From CBDFMR01 sp965249765 (GTDB lineage: Bacteria; Bacteroidota; Bacteroidia; Chitinophagales; Saprospiraceae), in the NCBI GenBank assembly GCA_965249765.1, contig CBDFMR010000005.1:1178001-1242000 (forward strand): a stretch of 64,000 bases of DNA. Reading direction: 5' to 3'. Numbering within the stretch: position 1 is the first letter of the stretch; every line of letters begins with the position of its first letter. Below the pieces are notes generated by a model that saw only the letters and a list, made by a program, of their open reading frames with translations, was not told the DNA's origin and searched no databases. This document shows positions 9,169-16,746 of the stretch, piece by piece. The position numbers and the translations under genes were made by a program.

Positions 9169-9210
9169 AATTGGCGAAATAATCTATCTTTGTCTTAGAT
9201 TTCGCCAATT
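9169..9210. repeat. Palindromic unit B abutting the ATPase start codon
   Basis: A perfect 12-bp inverted repeat, AATTGGCGAAAT / ATTTCGCCAATT, with an 18-bp spacer. The right arm ends exactly at the base before the ATG at 9211, so the region that would normally hold the ribosome binding site is part of the palindrome. The spacer contains the minus-7 box TATCTTTG. The combination looks like an autoregulatory operator or an RNA hairpin masking the start. Confidence 0.85.
9185..9192 (+). promoter_or_regulatory. Minus-7 box TATCTTTG inside palindrome B
   Basis: A perfect TAnnTTTG match, 18 bp before the ATG at 9211 and centred in the spacer of the palindrome. Transcription would begin within or just before the right arm, giving a leader of about 12 nt. 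Any protein bound to both arms would occlude the promoter. Confidence 0.55.
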
Positions 9211-10617
9211 ATGAGTATTGTAGGCAGAACAGAAGAAAGAAGAATTCTATCAGATATATACGAGTCTGATGAAGCTGAATTCGTCACTGTTATAGGACGA
9301 AGACGTGTAGGAAAGACCTTTCTGGTAAGAGAGGTATTTAAGGGCCGAATTTCATTTGAGATAACAGGTATTCAGAATGCCAATAATGCCGAGCAGCTTT
9401 CTAACTTTCACTTTGCCCTCCACCAATATTTCCCTAATAGCAAAGATGGCATCCCTAAGAATTGGATAGAGGCATTCACAATCTTGATAGATTGTCTCAA
9501 AGATTCTAAAAAGAAATGTGTGTTGTTTTTTGATGAACTTCCCTGGATGGCCACAGCAAGGTCAGGATTTATCAAAGGTCTGAGTTTTTTTTGGAACAGC
9601 TGGGCTTCTAAGAATAATGTACTACTTATAACATGTGGCTCTGCTGCTTCCTGGATGACTCAAAAGATTGTACTCAACAAAGGTGGACTTCATAATAGAG
9701 TTACTAGACAACTTATCCTACTTCCATTTACGCTGAAAGAGACCAAGGAGTATCTTGAATCACGAAACATTGTCTTGAGTCACTATGAGATAGCTCAGCT
9801 GTATATGACGATAGGTGGAATACCTTTCTACCTAAAATTAGTACCTAAGGGTCAAAGCATTCCTCAGATCACCGACACATTGTTGCTCTCAAAAAATGCT
9901 GCACTTAAATATGAATTTGACAATCTGTACCAATCGCTTTTTCTTCATCCGGAAAAGTACATTAGGATAATGGAGGCTTGTTATTCTAAGTGGAAGGGTA
10001 TAAGCCATTCGGACATAGCTAAAATTACAGGAATCCCATCTGGTGGTTCAATTACAAGAATGGTGAAAGTTCTCTCCATCTCGGGATTCCTGGAGATTAG
10101 TACTCCCCTTAATCGATCTAAAAAGGACACACTGATAAGAGTAATAGATGAGTTTTCTGTCTTTTATTTGAAGTTCATTAAAAACAAGAAGATAAGTAAC
10201 TGGCAATCTATAAGTCGGTCACCTGTTTTTACCTCATGGCAGGGGTTTTCATTTGAAAGCTTATGTAGAAAGCACATTCATTGTATAAAGTCAACTTTAG
10301 GTATTTCTGGGGTAAATACAAGAGAATTCTCATTTACCAGTAAAGGCAATGCCAGATCTAAGGGTACTCAGATAGACCTAATTATAGACCGAGATGACCT
10401 CATTGTCAATTTATGTGAAATGAAGTTCTATAATAGTGATTTGACGATCACTAAATCCATTCATCAAAATCTACAAGAGAAAATAGCCTCGCTTAGGTCG
10501 TATCTTGGAACACGTAAAAGTATCCATGTCACCTTGATATCGACTTTTGGTGTCAAGAAAAATAAATATAGCAATATGGTGCAGTCTGAGATAGTCCTTG
10601 ATGATCTATTCAAATAA
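9211..10617 (+). CDS. AAA ATPase with C-terminal DUF234/PD-(D/E)XK-like domain
   Basis: 468 residues. It belongs to the archaeal-type ATPase family that is abundant and poorly understood in Bacteroidota and archaea. Walker A is GRRRVGKT (29-36), Walker B VLFFDE (104-109), and a sensor-like CGSAASWM follows. Residues ~230-300 look like a winged helix (LSIADIAKITG-type: KGISHSDIAKITGIPSGG). The C-terminal domain has FESLCRKHIHCIK, then D389 in QIDLIIDR and E403-K405 in CEMKF, a PD-(D/E)XK nuclease-like arrangement. It stands alone, opposite in strand to the preceding gene, bracketed by three palindromic units (two before, one directly after its stop). No partner toxin or transposase is present. 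Its role is unknown; defence, mobility or addiction are open possibilities. Confidence 0.85.
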   Translation: MSIVGRTEERRILSDIYESDEAEFVTVIGRRRVGKTFLVREVFKGRISFEITGIQNANNAEQLSNFHFALHQYFPNSKDGIPKNWIEAFTILIDCLKDSKKKCVLFFDELPWMATARSGFIKGLSFFWNSWASKNNVLLITCGSAASWMTQKIVLNKGGLHNRVTRQLILLPFTLKETKEYLESRNIVLSHYEIAQLYMTIGGIPFYLKLVPKGQSIPQITDTLLLSKNAALKYEFDNLYQSLFLHPEKYIRIMEACYSKWKGISHSDIAKITGIPSGGSITRMVKVLSISGFLEISTPLNRSKKDTLIRVIDEFSVFYLKFIKNKKISNWQSISRSPVFTSWQGFSFESLCRKHIHCIKSTLGISGVNTREFSFTSKGNARSKGTQIDLIIDRDDLIVNLCEMKFYNSDLTITKSIHQNLQEKIASLRSYLGTRKSIHVTLISTFGVKKNKYSNMVQSEIVLDDLFK

Positions 10618-10622
10618 CAAAT

Positions 10623-10660
10623 TTGGCGAAATCTACCTTCTCAAGCATAGATTTCGCCAA
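10623..10660. repeat. Palindromic unit C directly after the ATPase gene
   Basis: A perfect 10-bp inverted repeat TTGGCGAAAT / ATTTCGCCAA with an 18-bp spacer, starting 5 bp after the stop codon at 10617. Arm sequence and spacer length equal those of unit B, and the spacer (CTACCTTCTCAAGCATAG) resembles the unit A spacer. As it lies downstream of the gene it cannot be only a promoter operator. Confidence 0.8.
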
Positions 10661-10777
10661 TTATAGAATTATATGCTAACAAGTTTTTACCCATGTAATT
10701 AGGAGTTCTTGCGACAGTAAAATCTATAATTTGTGAGGCTCAGTGATTATTTGAATTCTTCTATAAAAAAGCCATCG

Positions 10778-10814
10778 TTTGACTATAATAACATGCCTAT
10801 AAATTTTACCTTTG
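10778..10814 (+). promoter_or_regulatory. Promoter of the ATP synthase operon
   Basis: TACCTTTG at 10807-10814 is a perfect minus-7 box, 23 bp before the atpB start. A TTTG at 10778-10781 could serve as minus-33 element but the 25-bp spacing is long. No other gene-proximal promoter was found in the 220 bp between the ATPase gene and atpB. Confidence 0.55.
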
Positions 10815-10837
10815 CCCGCGAAATTTAATAGCTTAGA

Positions 10838-12073
10838 ATGCGGAAGATCGGCGTTGTATTTTTTCTACTTTTTTTTACAAGTTCTTTAGTCTTTTCAAAA
10901 GGCGACGAGCACGCAAAAGCTCCGGAATGTTCTGAGCTAGATCATGATTCTCTTGCCGAGTTTGATCCTGGTTCTACGGCCTTCCATCACATAGCTGATG
11001 CCAATGTATACAGCATAGGCCCTTTGCAGATACCTCTACCTTGTATTCTTTATAACAAGCACTCCGGATTGAGTGTATTTCTTTCCAATAAGTTTGGTTT
11101 TGATAGGCTAGGTCATGGTGACGGCAAATATGCTTATAATGGATATATCTTGGATGGGGGTACGGTCAAGATGATTGATGATCATGGGAAGTCTCCATTT
11201 CCTCATGAGAAGACTGAGGTACGCGGAATTATTCATGATGACCACCACAAGGCCTATGCATGTATTGGAAATGATATATACCCAACACATGCCAAGAGTA
11301 CAGCTGATGGCGGACTCTTTGGTGGAGGCATCACGCCCTTTTTCGATTTCTCGATTACCAAGAATGTAGTGACCATGTTTCTCGTATTTCTATTTATGGC
11401 CTGGTTGTTTTTTAAAATTGCCAAGGCATACAAGGAAAGAGACGGAAAGGCACCTACTGGTGTGCAAGGATTCATTGAGCCTGTATTCATGTTTATCCAA
11501 GATGAGGTATGTAAGCCCTTCCTCGGTAATAGTTACATGAAGTATCAGCCGTTTATCATGAGCTTGTTTTTCTTTATCCTAGGATTGAATCTATTTGGTC
11601 AGATTCCATTTTTTGGTGGTTCCAATGTTACTGGTAACCTCGCTTTCACCGCTGTGCTAGCAATCTTCGCATTTTTTGTAACTAATCTTTCGGGCAACAA
11701 GCACTATTGGGAACACATCTTCTGGATGCCGGGTGTCCCAGCCTGGGTAAAAACGATACTTACACCGGTAGAAGTACTTGGTGTCTTTATAAAGCCTCTG
11801 ACATTGATGTTGCGTCTTTTCGCCAATATCACTGCAGGGCACATGGTGATCATCATCTTTGTGAGTTTGATCTTTGTCTTTAGTAAGAATGGAGCTAGTT
11901 GGGCTGGCGGTCTTGGTACTGTAATACCATCGGCACTACTGACCTTGTTTATGATGTCTATTGAATTGTTGGTAGCCTTTATCCAGGCATTTGTATTCGC
12001 AATACTGACAGCATCATATATAGGTGCCGCTATAGAGAGTCACGATCATGATGATGAACATGCACACGCGTAA
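10838..12073 (+). CDS. atpB: F0F1 ATP synthase subunit a
   Basis: 411 residues, long for the family because of an N-terminal extension of ~170 residues with a signal peptide (MRKIGVVFFLLFFTSSLVFS), a form seen in Bacteroidota. The membrane part begins around residue 175 with several helices. The conserved proton-channel helix contains PLTLMLRLFANITAGH with the essential Arg, and the last helix has LVAFIQAFVFAILTASYIG. A His/Asp-rich tail (ESHDHDDEHAHA) ends the protein. It forms the stator proton channel against the c-ring. First gene of the atpBEFHAG order, 43 bp before atpE. Confidence 0.96.
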   Translation: MRKIGVVFFLLFFTSSLVFSKGDEHAKAPECSELDHDSLAEFDPGSTAFHHIADANVYSIGPLQIPLPCILYNKHSGLSVFLSNKFGFDRLGHGDGKYAYNGYILDGGTVKMIDDHGKSPFPHEKTEVRGIIHDDHHKAYACIGNDIYPTHAKSTADGGLFGGGITPFFDFSITKNVVTMFLVFLFMAWLFFKIAKAYKERDGKAPTGVQGFIEPVFMFIQDEVCKPFLGNSYMKYQPFIMSLFFFILGLNLFGQIPFFGGSNVTGNLAFTAVLAIFAFFVTNLSGNKHYWEHIFWMPGVPAWVKTILTPVEVLGVFIKPLTLMLRLFANITAGHMVIIIFVSLIFVFSKNGASWAGGLGTVIPSALLTLFMMSIELLVAFIQAFVFAILTASYIGAAIESHDHDDEHAHA

Positions 12074-12116
12074 TTTTTTTTGAATTGTCTAAACACTTAA
12101 CTATAAACTATTTATT

Positions 12117-12326
12117 ATGGTAGGTTCAATCGCCGCAATAGGCATGGGATTAGCAGTTATCGGAGCCGGTATCGGCATCGGAAATATTGGAGCAAAAGCG
12201 ATGGAAGCGATCGCCAGACAACCAGAAGCAGTGGGTGACATCAGATCAAATATGATCTTGATGGCCGCTCTTGTTGAAGGTGCTGCACTTATCGCTATCG
12301 TTGTTTCATTCCTTGTAGCTGGATAG
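12117..12326 (+). CDS. atpE: F0F1 ATP synthase subunit c
   Basis: 69 residues, two transmembrane helices joined by the polar loop ARQPEAVGDIR. The ion-binding carboxylate is E54 in LVEGAALIA; no Ser/Thr follows it and the N-terminal helix (GIGIGNIGAKAMEAIARQ) lacks the usual sodium ligands, so a proton-type ring is expected. Oligomers of this subunit form the rotor ring. It is followed by a strong nested hairpin with a T-run, before atpF, which could set the excess of c over the other subunits. Confidence 0.97.
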   Translation: MVGSIAAIGMGLAVIGAGIGIGNIGAKAMEAIARQPEAVGDIRSNMILMAALVEGAALIAIVVSFLVAG

Positions 12327-12341
12327 TCTCAAAACAATTAT

Positions 12342-12385
12342 GATCCGGTAAGATTGACGGTTGGTCAATAGGGCCGGATCTTTTT
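12342..12385 (+). terminator. Nested hairpin with T-run between atpE and atpF
   Basis: Outer stem GATCCGG (12342-12348) pairs with CCGGATC (12374-12380); inside it ATTGAC (12353-12358) pairs with GTCAAT (12364-12369). TTTTT follows at 12381-12385. It is an intrinsic-terminator-like structure in the middle of the operon, 14 bp before the atpF start, so it likely acts as a partial terminator or RNA stabiliser favouring atpB-atpE. Confidence 0.7.
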
Positions 12386-12398
12386 AAAAATTAGAAAT

Positions 12399-12923
12399 AT
12401 GTTATTATTTGCATTAGCAGATTTTAGTCCTATAAAGCCTGATTTTGGGCTATTGCTCTGGACAACAGTCTTCTTTCTGTTGTTCTGGTTGATCATTGGA
12501 AAATTTGCCTTCAGGCCGATAGCTGAGGCACTCAAAAAAAGACACAACGATATCCAGGATGCGCTTGATGAGGCCAAGAAAGCCAAGGAACAAATGGCAA
12601 TGATGCAGGCTGAAAATGAATCTTTATTGGCGGAAGCCAGAGAGGAGAGAGCCAAGATCATCAAAGAGGCCAAAGATGCCAGCAACCAGATGATCAATGA
12701 CGCAAAGTCAAAAGCTAAAGAAGAAGCACAAAAGATCGTCGTGAGCTCAAAAATCGAGATCGAGAATCAAAAAAAATCAGCCCTCACCGAAGTGAAAAAC
12801 GAGGTAGGAGCCATGGCGGTCAACATAGCTGAGCGAATACTGAAGAATGAATTGGCTGGTGAATCTTCCAATAAATCCTTTGTCGATAATCTTGTCAAAG
12901 AACTGGACTTTAACCAGAACTAA
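12399..12923 (+). CDS. atpF: F0F1 ATP synthase subunit b
   Basis: 174 residues. A single N-terminal membrane helix (GLLLWTTVFFLLFWLIIGKF, ~18-37) is followed by a long charged coiled coil rich in Glu/Lys/Ala (KKRHNDIQDALDEAKKAKEQ and onward), the peripheral stalk that holds delta and alpha. Length and layout are usual for bacterial b. Cotranscribed with atpH, whose start lies 5 bp after the stop. Confidence 0.95.
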   Translation: MLLFALADFSPIKPDFGLLLWTTVFFLLFWLIIGKFAFRPIAEALKKRHNDIQDALDEAKKAKEQMAMMQAENESLLAEAREERAKIIKEAKDASNQMINDAKSKAKEEAQKIVVSSKIEIENQKKSALTEVKNEVGAMAVNIAERILKNELAGESSNKSFVDNLVKELDFNQN

Positions 12924-12928
12924 GACCT

Positions 12929-13489
12929 ATGTCAGTACATTCTATCGCATCGAGATACGCCAAGTCACTGATGGATCTTTCATCAGAGCAAGGAAAAATG
13001 GAAACCGTATTGAATGATATTAAGGCATTCAAGGCTAGCCTTGCAAGTAGAGACTTGTACCTATTACTCAAAAGCCCCATTATCAATACTCCTAAGAAAA
13101 TAAAGTGTTTTGAAGCATTGTTTGGAGGTAAGTTTGACGAGATGACCAGTGCTTTTTTTAATATTATCCTGAGAAAAGGTAGGGAAATGTATCTACCCGA
13201 GATAACAGATGAGTTTATCACACAGTACAAGGATCGAAAAGAAATCAGTACGGTTGAACTGACTACAGCACGTCCACTGAGTGATGATGATATAGAGAAA
13301 ATTAAGAATCAGCTGCTAGATAGCAATGTCACTGGAAAGAGCATTGACTTGGACGTGAAAGTGGATAAAGACCTGATAGGGGGATTTGTCATAGAGATGG
13401 GAGATAGGCTGTATGATGCGAGTGTGCGGCACAAGCTGGAGCAAGTAAAGAAAGACTTCCTCGTAAACGATTACGAGAAATCATTATAA
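12929..13489 (+). CDS. atpH: F0F1 ATP synthase subunit delta
   Basis: 186 residues. The N-terminal helical domain (IASRYAKSLMDLSSEQGKME) binds alpha; the C-terminal part has the family signature DKDLIGGFVIEMGDRLYDASVRHKLE shown here only in part as LIGGFVIEMGDRLYDASV. It links the F1 head to the b stalk. A 93-bp gap to atpA holds short repeats related to those around the S23 gene farther downstream. Confidence 0.95.
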   Translation: MSVHSIASRYAKSLMDLSSEQGKMETVLNDIKAFKASLASRDLYLLLKSPIINTPKKIKCFEALFGGKFDEMTSAFFNIILRKGREMYLPEITDEFITQYKDRKEISTVELTTARPLSDDDIEKIKNQLLDSNVTGKSIDLDVKVDKDLIGGFVIEMGDRLYDASVRHKLEQVKKDFLVNDYEKSL

Positions 13490-13524
13490 ATGTGGAAATG
13501 AGAAATTAGGCAAATGTGAGAATG
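13488..13524 (+). repeat. Solo copy of S23-element border repeat between atpH and atpA
   Basis: Contains AAATGTGGAAAT, which is the exact reverse complement of 15596-15607 at the right border of the S23 element. It also contains GGCAAATGTGAGAATGG, which differs at two or three positions from GGCAAATTTGAAAATGTG at 15173-15190. No reading frame accompanies it. It may be a footprint of a lost or never-completed element copy. Confidence 0.5.
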
Positions 13525-13582
13525 GATAAGACTGTTCAAAAAAATATACGAATAAACAATTCAACAAGTAAACAATAAAAAC

Positions 13583-15166
13583 ATGATCGGTGTAAAACCA
13601 GATGAAATATCAGCCATACTCAAGCAGCAGCTTTCAGGATTTAAAAGTGCAGCTGAGCTCGAAGAAGTAGGCTCTGTATTACAAGTAGGTGATGGTATTG
13701 CAAGAGTTTATGGGCTTACTCAAGCTCAATCAGGTGAATTGGTAAAATTTGAGTCAGGCGTTGAGGCCATAGTACTCAACCTTGAGGAAGACAATGTAGG
13801 AGTAGTACTTCTGGGACCTAGTGATGGCATTAAAGAAGGATCTACGGTAAGACGTACTGGACGTATCGCCTCTATTAATGTAAGTGAGGAGATGGTAGGT
13901 AGGGTAGTCAATCCACTTGGTGAGCCTATTGATGGTAAGGGACCCATTGGAGGAAAGAAGTATGAGATGCCTCTTGAAAGAAAAGCTCCAGGTGTAATCT
14001 ACAGACAACCTGTATCAGAGCCGTTACAGACGGGTATCAAGGCGATAGACTCTATGATTCCTATTGGTCGTGGACAACGTGAGTTGATCATTGGTGATCG
14101 GCAGACTGGAAAGACTGCCATAGCCATAGATACTATCATCAACCAGAAGGAATTTTACGACAGAGGCGAACCTGTATATTGTGTCTATGTAGCATCTGGT
14201 CAGAAGGCTTCGACTGTTGCGCAGGTAGCCAAAGCTCTTGAAGAGAATGGCGCCATGGCATATACGGTTATTGTTTGTTCGTCTGCAGCGGATCCAGCTC
14301 CATTGCAGTTTTATTCACCATTTGCGGGAGCATCAATAGGCGAGTTTTTTAGAGATACAGGAAGACCAGCATTGATTATTTATGATGATTTATCCAAGCA
14401 AGCGGTAGCATACCGAGAGGTATCACTTTTGCTTAAGAGACCTCCTGGTAGAGAGGCCTACCCAGGTGATGTATTTTACCTTCACTCAAGATTATTGGAG
14501 AGGGCTGCTAAGATCATTGACCACGATGAAATTGCGCAGAATATGAATGACTTGCCTGACTCCCTCAAGGATGCAGGTATTGTAAAAGGAGGAGGATCAT
14601 TGACAGCATTGCCAATTATCGAAACACAGGCGGGTGACGTGTCAGCATATATTCCGACCAATGTAATTTCGATTACTGATGGGCAGATTTTCCTTGAGTC
14701 CAATCTCTTTAACTCTGGGGTAAGACCAGCGATTAATGTAGGTATTTCAGTATCTAGAGTAGGAGGTAATGCGCAGATAAAGTCAATGAAAAAGGTGTCA
14801 GGTACACTTAAGTTGGATCAGGCTCAGTATAGAGAATTGGAGGCTTTTTCAAAATTTGGATCTGACCTTGATGCAGCTACGATGGCGGTATTGGAAAAAG
14901 GAAAGAGAAACGTAGAAATATTGAAGCAACCACAGTATTCACCAGTATCAGTGGAAAAGCAGGTAGCCATGATATATTTAGGTACAAAGGGCCTATTGAG
15001 GAAAGTACCGGTAGATAAAATAGGTGAGTTTGAGGATTTGTTTTTGACTAGTTTGGAACAAAGGTATCCGGAGGTGTTAGAGACATTCAGGAGTGGAAAA
15101 TTGGAAGACGAGGCCACTAAGACGGTGACTGATTTGGCGGCAGAGATATCGAAGCAGTTTGCATAG
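13583..15166 (+). CDS. atpA: F0F1 ATP synthase subunit alpha
   Basis: 527 residues, the usual length. Beta-barrel domain at the N-terminus, nucleotide-binding domain with P-loop GDRQTGKTAIAIDT near residue 170, the ALIIYDDLSKQAVAYR Walker B region, and the family signature around PAINVGISVSRVGG with the conserved Arg. Non-catalytic partner of beta. The genes for beta and epsilon are not in this window and are presumably elsewhere, as is common in Bacteroidota. It is followed by the S23 gene instead of atpG directly. Confidence 0.98.
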   Translation: MIGVKPDEISAILKQQLSGFKSAAELEEVGSVLQVGDGIARVYGLTQAQSGELVKFESGVEAIVLNLEEDNVGVVLLGPSDGIKEGSTVRRTGRIASINVSEEMVGRVVNPLGEPIDGKGPIGGKKYEMPLERKAPGVIYRQPVSEPLQTGIKAIDSMIPIGRGQRELIIGDRQTGKTAIAIDTIINQKEFYDRGEPVYCVYVASGQKASTVAQVAKALEENGAMAYTVIVCSSAADPAPLQFYSPFAGASIGEFFRDTGRPALIIYDDLSKQAVAYREVSLLLKRPPGREAYPGDVFYLHSRLLERAAKIIDHDEIAQNMNDLPDSLKDAGIVKGGGSLTALPIIETQAGDVSAYIPTNVISITDGQIFLESNLFNSGVRPAINVGISVSRVGGNAQIKSMKKVSGTLKLDQAQYRELEAFSKFGSDLDAATMAVLEKGKRNVEILKQPQYSPVSVEKQVAMIYLGTKGLLRKVPVDKIGEFEDLFLTSLEQRYPEVLETFRSGKLEDEATKTVTDLAAEISKQFA

Positions 15167-15183
15167 AAAATGGGCAAATTTGA

Positions 15184-15623
15184 AAATGTGTAAATATGGG
15201 AAATACCCCAATAGAGAGAGTTAGAGGTGTGGATAAAAGGAATGTTATATTGGAGAAAACTCTGGCGTTATCACTGGAAGGAATTAGGTTTTGTAAAAAA
15301 CTTGAGACGATAGAACGAAGAATAGCTGACCAATTATTTAGATCAATTACTTCAATTGGTGCTAATGTCCACGAGGCTCAAGGTGCAGAAAGCAGGGCGG
15401 ATTTTATTCACAAGATGAAAATTGCAATCAAAGAAACTGAGGAGTCTATTTATTGGATGAAATTGTGTAGTTCCTCAGAGCATTTAGTATTTAACGAAAG
15501 TTTGTTTCAAGACATAAATGAAGTGAAAAAGATTATTTCCAAAATTATTATAACGGCTAAATCAAATAAGTCTAATTAAAAAAAATGATATGATCATTTC
15601 CACATTTCCATATTTTCACATTT
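15184..15623 (+). repeat. Inverted-repeat borders of the S23/IVP element in the atp operon
   Basis: Left arm 15184-15204 (AAATGTGTAAATATGGGAAAT) is the reverse complement of right arm 15604-15623 apart from one mismatch and one bulged base. The arms enclose the whole four-helix-bundle gene; its start codon lies inside the left arm. In 23S rRNA, intervening sequences coding for this protein are known to be closed by just such a long stem. In the atp transcript the same stem of about 20 bp should form. Confidence 0.65.
15196..15579 (+). CDS. Four-helix bundle protein, S23/IVP family, inside the atp operon
   Basis: 127 residues, the family's normal size. The S23 signature is clear: ADQLFRSITSIGANVHEAQG followed by RADFIHKMKIAIKETEESIYW. 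Relatives are encoded by intervening sequences in 23S rRNA, and Avd of diversity-generating retroelements has the same fold; the biochemical role of stand-alone members is unknown. Here it sits between atpA (30 bp upstream) and atpG (54 bp downstream), same strand, so atpG must be transcribed through it. The flanking inverted repeat shows it arrived as a discrete element. Its AT-rich, Ile/Lys/Glu-rich coding differs from neighbouring atp genes. Confidence 0.88.
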   Translation: MGNTPIERVRGVDKRNVILEKTLALSLEGIRFCKKLETIERRIADQLFRSITSIGANVHEAQGAESRADFIHKMKIAIKETEESIYWMKLCSSSEHLVFNESLFQDINEVKKIISKIIITAKSNKSN

Positions 15624-15633
15624 CTATATTGTT

Positions 15634-16533
15634 ATGAGCGGCCAATTAAAAGAAGTACGAGAGAGGATAACATCTGTCAAGTCTACCCAACAGATAACCA
15701 AGGCTATGAAGATGGTGTCGGCTGCGAAGCTACGTCGTGCTCAGGAAGCCATTACTGAGATGAGGCCTTATGCAGACCGACTTAATAAAATGCTTAAGAA
15801 CATCCTTTCAAACCTTGATGGAGATGTAAATTCATCGTATGGCGCAGATAGAGAAGCCAAGAAAATATGTATTGTAGTCGTCACTTCCAATCGTGGACTT
15901 TGTGGAGGGTTCAATACAAACATTGTCAAGGAGGCAGTTCGTTTGCTTGAAGATAAGTATGCGATGGCACGACAGGCAAAGCAGATAGACCTTGTTTTTG
16001 TAGGAAAGAAAGGACATGATAGCTTGAAGAAGAGATATGCTGATCTCAATCAGAATATCGAGTATATAGACTTGTTCTCTGACCTTTCTTTTGAAAATAT
16101 AAAGAATGTTCCGGATTATTTGATGCAGACATTTTCTGATGAGCAATACGATAGGATCGAAGTTTGCTACGGGAAATTTAAAAATGCCGCATTGCAGTTT
16201 GCCCAAGCAGTACAATATTTGCCTGTAGAAAAAGTGACTGCTCGTCATGGAAAAGAAAAGTCACCTAGAAAGGCGGACTACATTTTTGAGCCAGGGAAAG
16301 AAGAGTTGCTAGAAGATCTTATTCCCAGCATCCTACAGACCACATTCCAAAAGTTCTTGTTAGATACACACGCCTCTGAACACGGAGCTCGTATGACAGC
16401 GATGGACAACGCTACAGAGAATGCTGAGGACTTGATCAAAGAACTAAAGATCAATTACAACAAGGCACGTCAGGAAGCGATCACCAAGGAACTTTCTGAG
16501 ATCGTTGGTGGCGCCGCTGCATTGGGAGGGTAA
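15634..16533 (+). CDS. atpG: F0F1 ATP synthase subunit gamma
   Basis: 299 residues. N-terminal helix with the signature STQQITKAMKMVSAAKLRRA, Rossmann-like middle (CIVVVTSNRGLCGGFNTNIV), C-terminal helix ending ITKELSEIVGGAAALGG with ARMTAMDNATENAEDLIKEL. It is the central rotor shaft. Last gene of the operon; no terminator is apparent before the remnant genes that follow on the other strand. Confidence 0.97.
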   Translation: MSGQLKEVRERITSVKSTQQITKAMKMVSAAKLRRAQEAITEMRPYADRLNKMLKNILSNLDGDVNSSYGADREAKKICIVVVTSNRGLCGGFNTNIVKEAVRLLEDKYAMARQAKQIDLVFVGKKGHDSLKKRYADLNQNIEYIDLFSDLSFENIKNVPDYLMQTFSDEQYDRIEVCYGKFKNAALQFAQAVQYLPVEKVTARHGKEKSPRKADYIFEPGKEELLEDLIPSILQTTFQKFLLDTHASEHGARMTAMDNATENAEDLIKELKINYNKARQEAITKELSEIVGGAAALGG

Positions 16534-16544
16534 TGAGATATCGC

Positions 16545-16711
16545 TTATCTGACAAGAGTTATTGAACCTTGTAATAATGCTTCTTCACCATTTACTTCCT
16601 GAAGGTGTAATAGGACATTCTCTTCAGTATAAAGTTGGTTGCCCATCTGTCAAATATCCTAAGACTTTTCATAATAGCTAGAGAACGCGTTGCATGGATC
16701 GTAAAGAAGTC
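16545..16711 (-). pseudogene. Remnant of a CHU_C (type B T9SS) sorting domain
   Basis: Reading away from the insertion element, the frame gives DFFTIHATRSLAI, then MKSLRIFDRW, the hallmark of the gliding-associated C-terminal domain (compare LFIFDRWGN in the intact protein ending at 31388). After the Trp codon one base seems lost: the next frame continues GNQLYTEENV and ends GEEALLQGSITLVR followed by TAA at 16545-16547, the normal end of such domains. The middle of the domain is also short. I infer a decayed secreted-protein gene cut off from its N-terminus by the adjoining element. Confidence 0.55.
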
Positions 16712-16746
16712 GGGTGTATCCCAAATTTTCGTTTTATGCAACATTT

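Noticed and set aside
9119..10660. Three similar repeats considered as a CRISPR-like array
   Set aside because: Units are 52 bp and about 1.45 kb apart with a gene between, spacers inside the units are related to each other, and no cas genes exist.
13942..13949. CCCATTGG inside atpA as a further LytTR operator
   Set aside because: Single copy without a partner at 21 bp, and inside a conserved coding segment.
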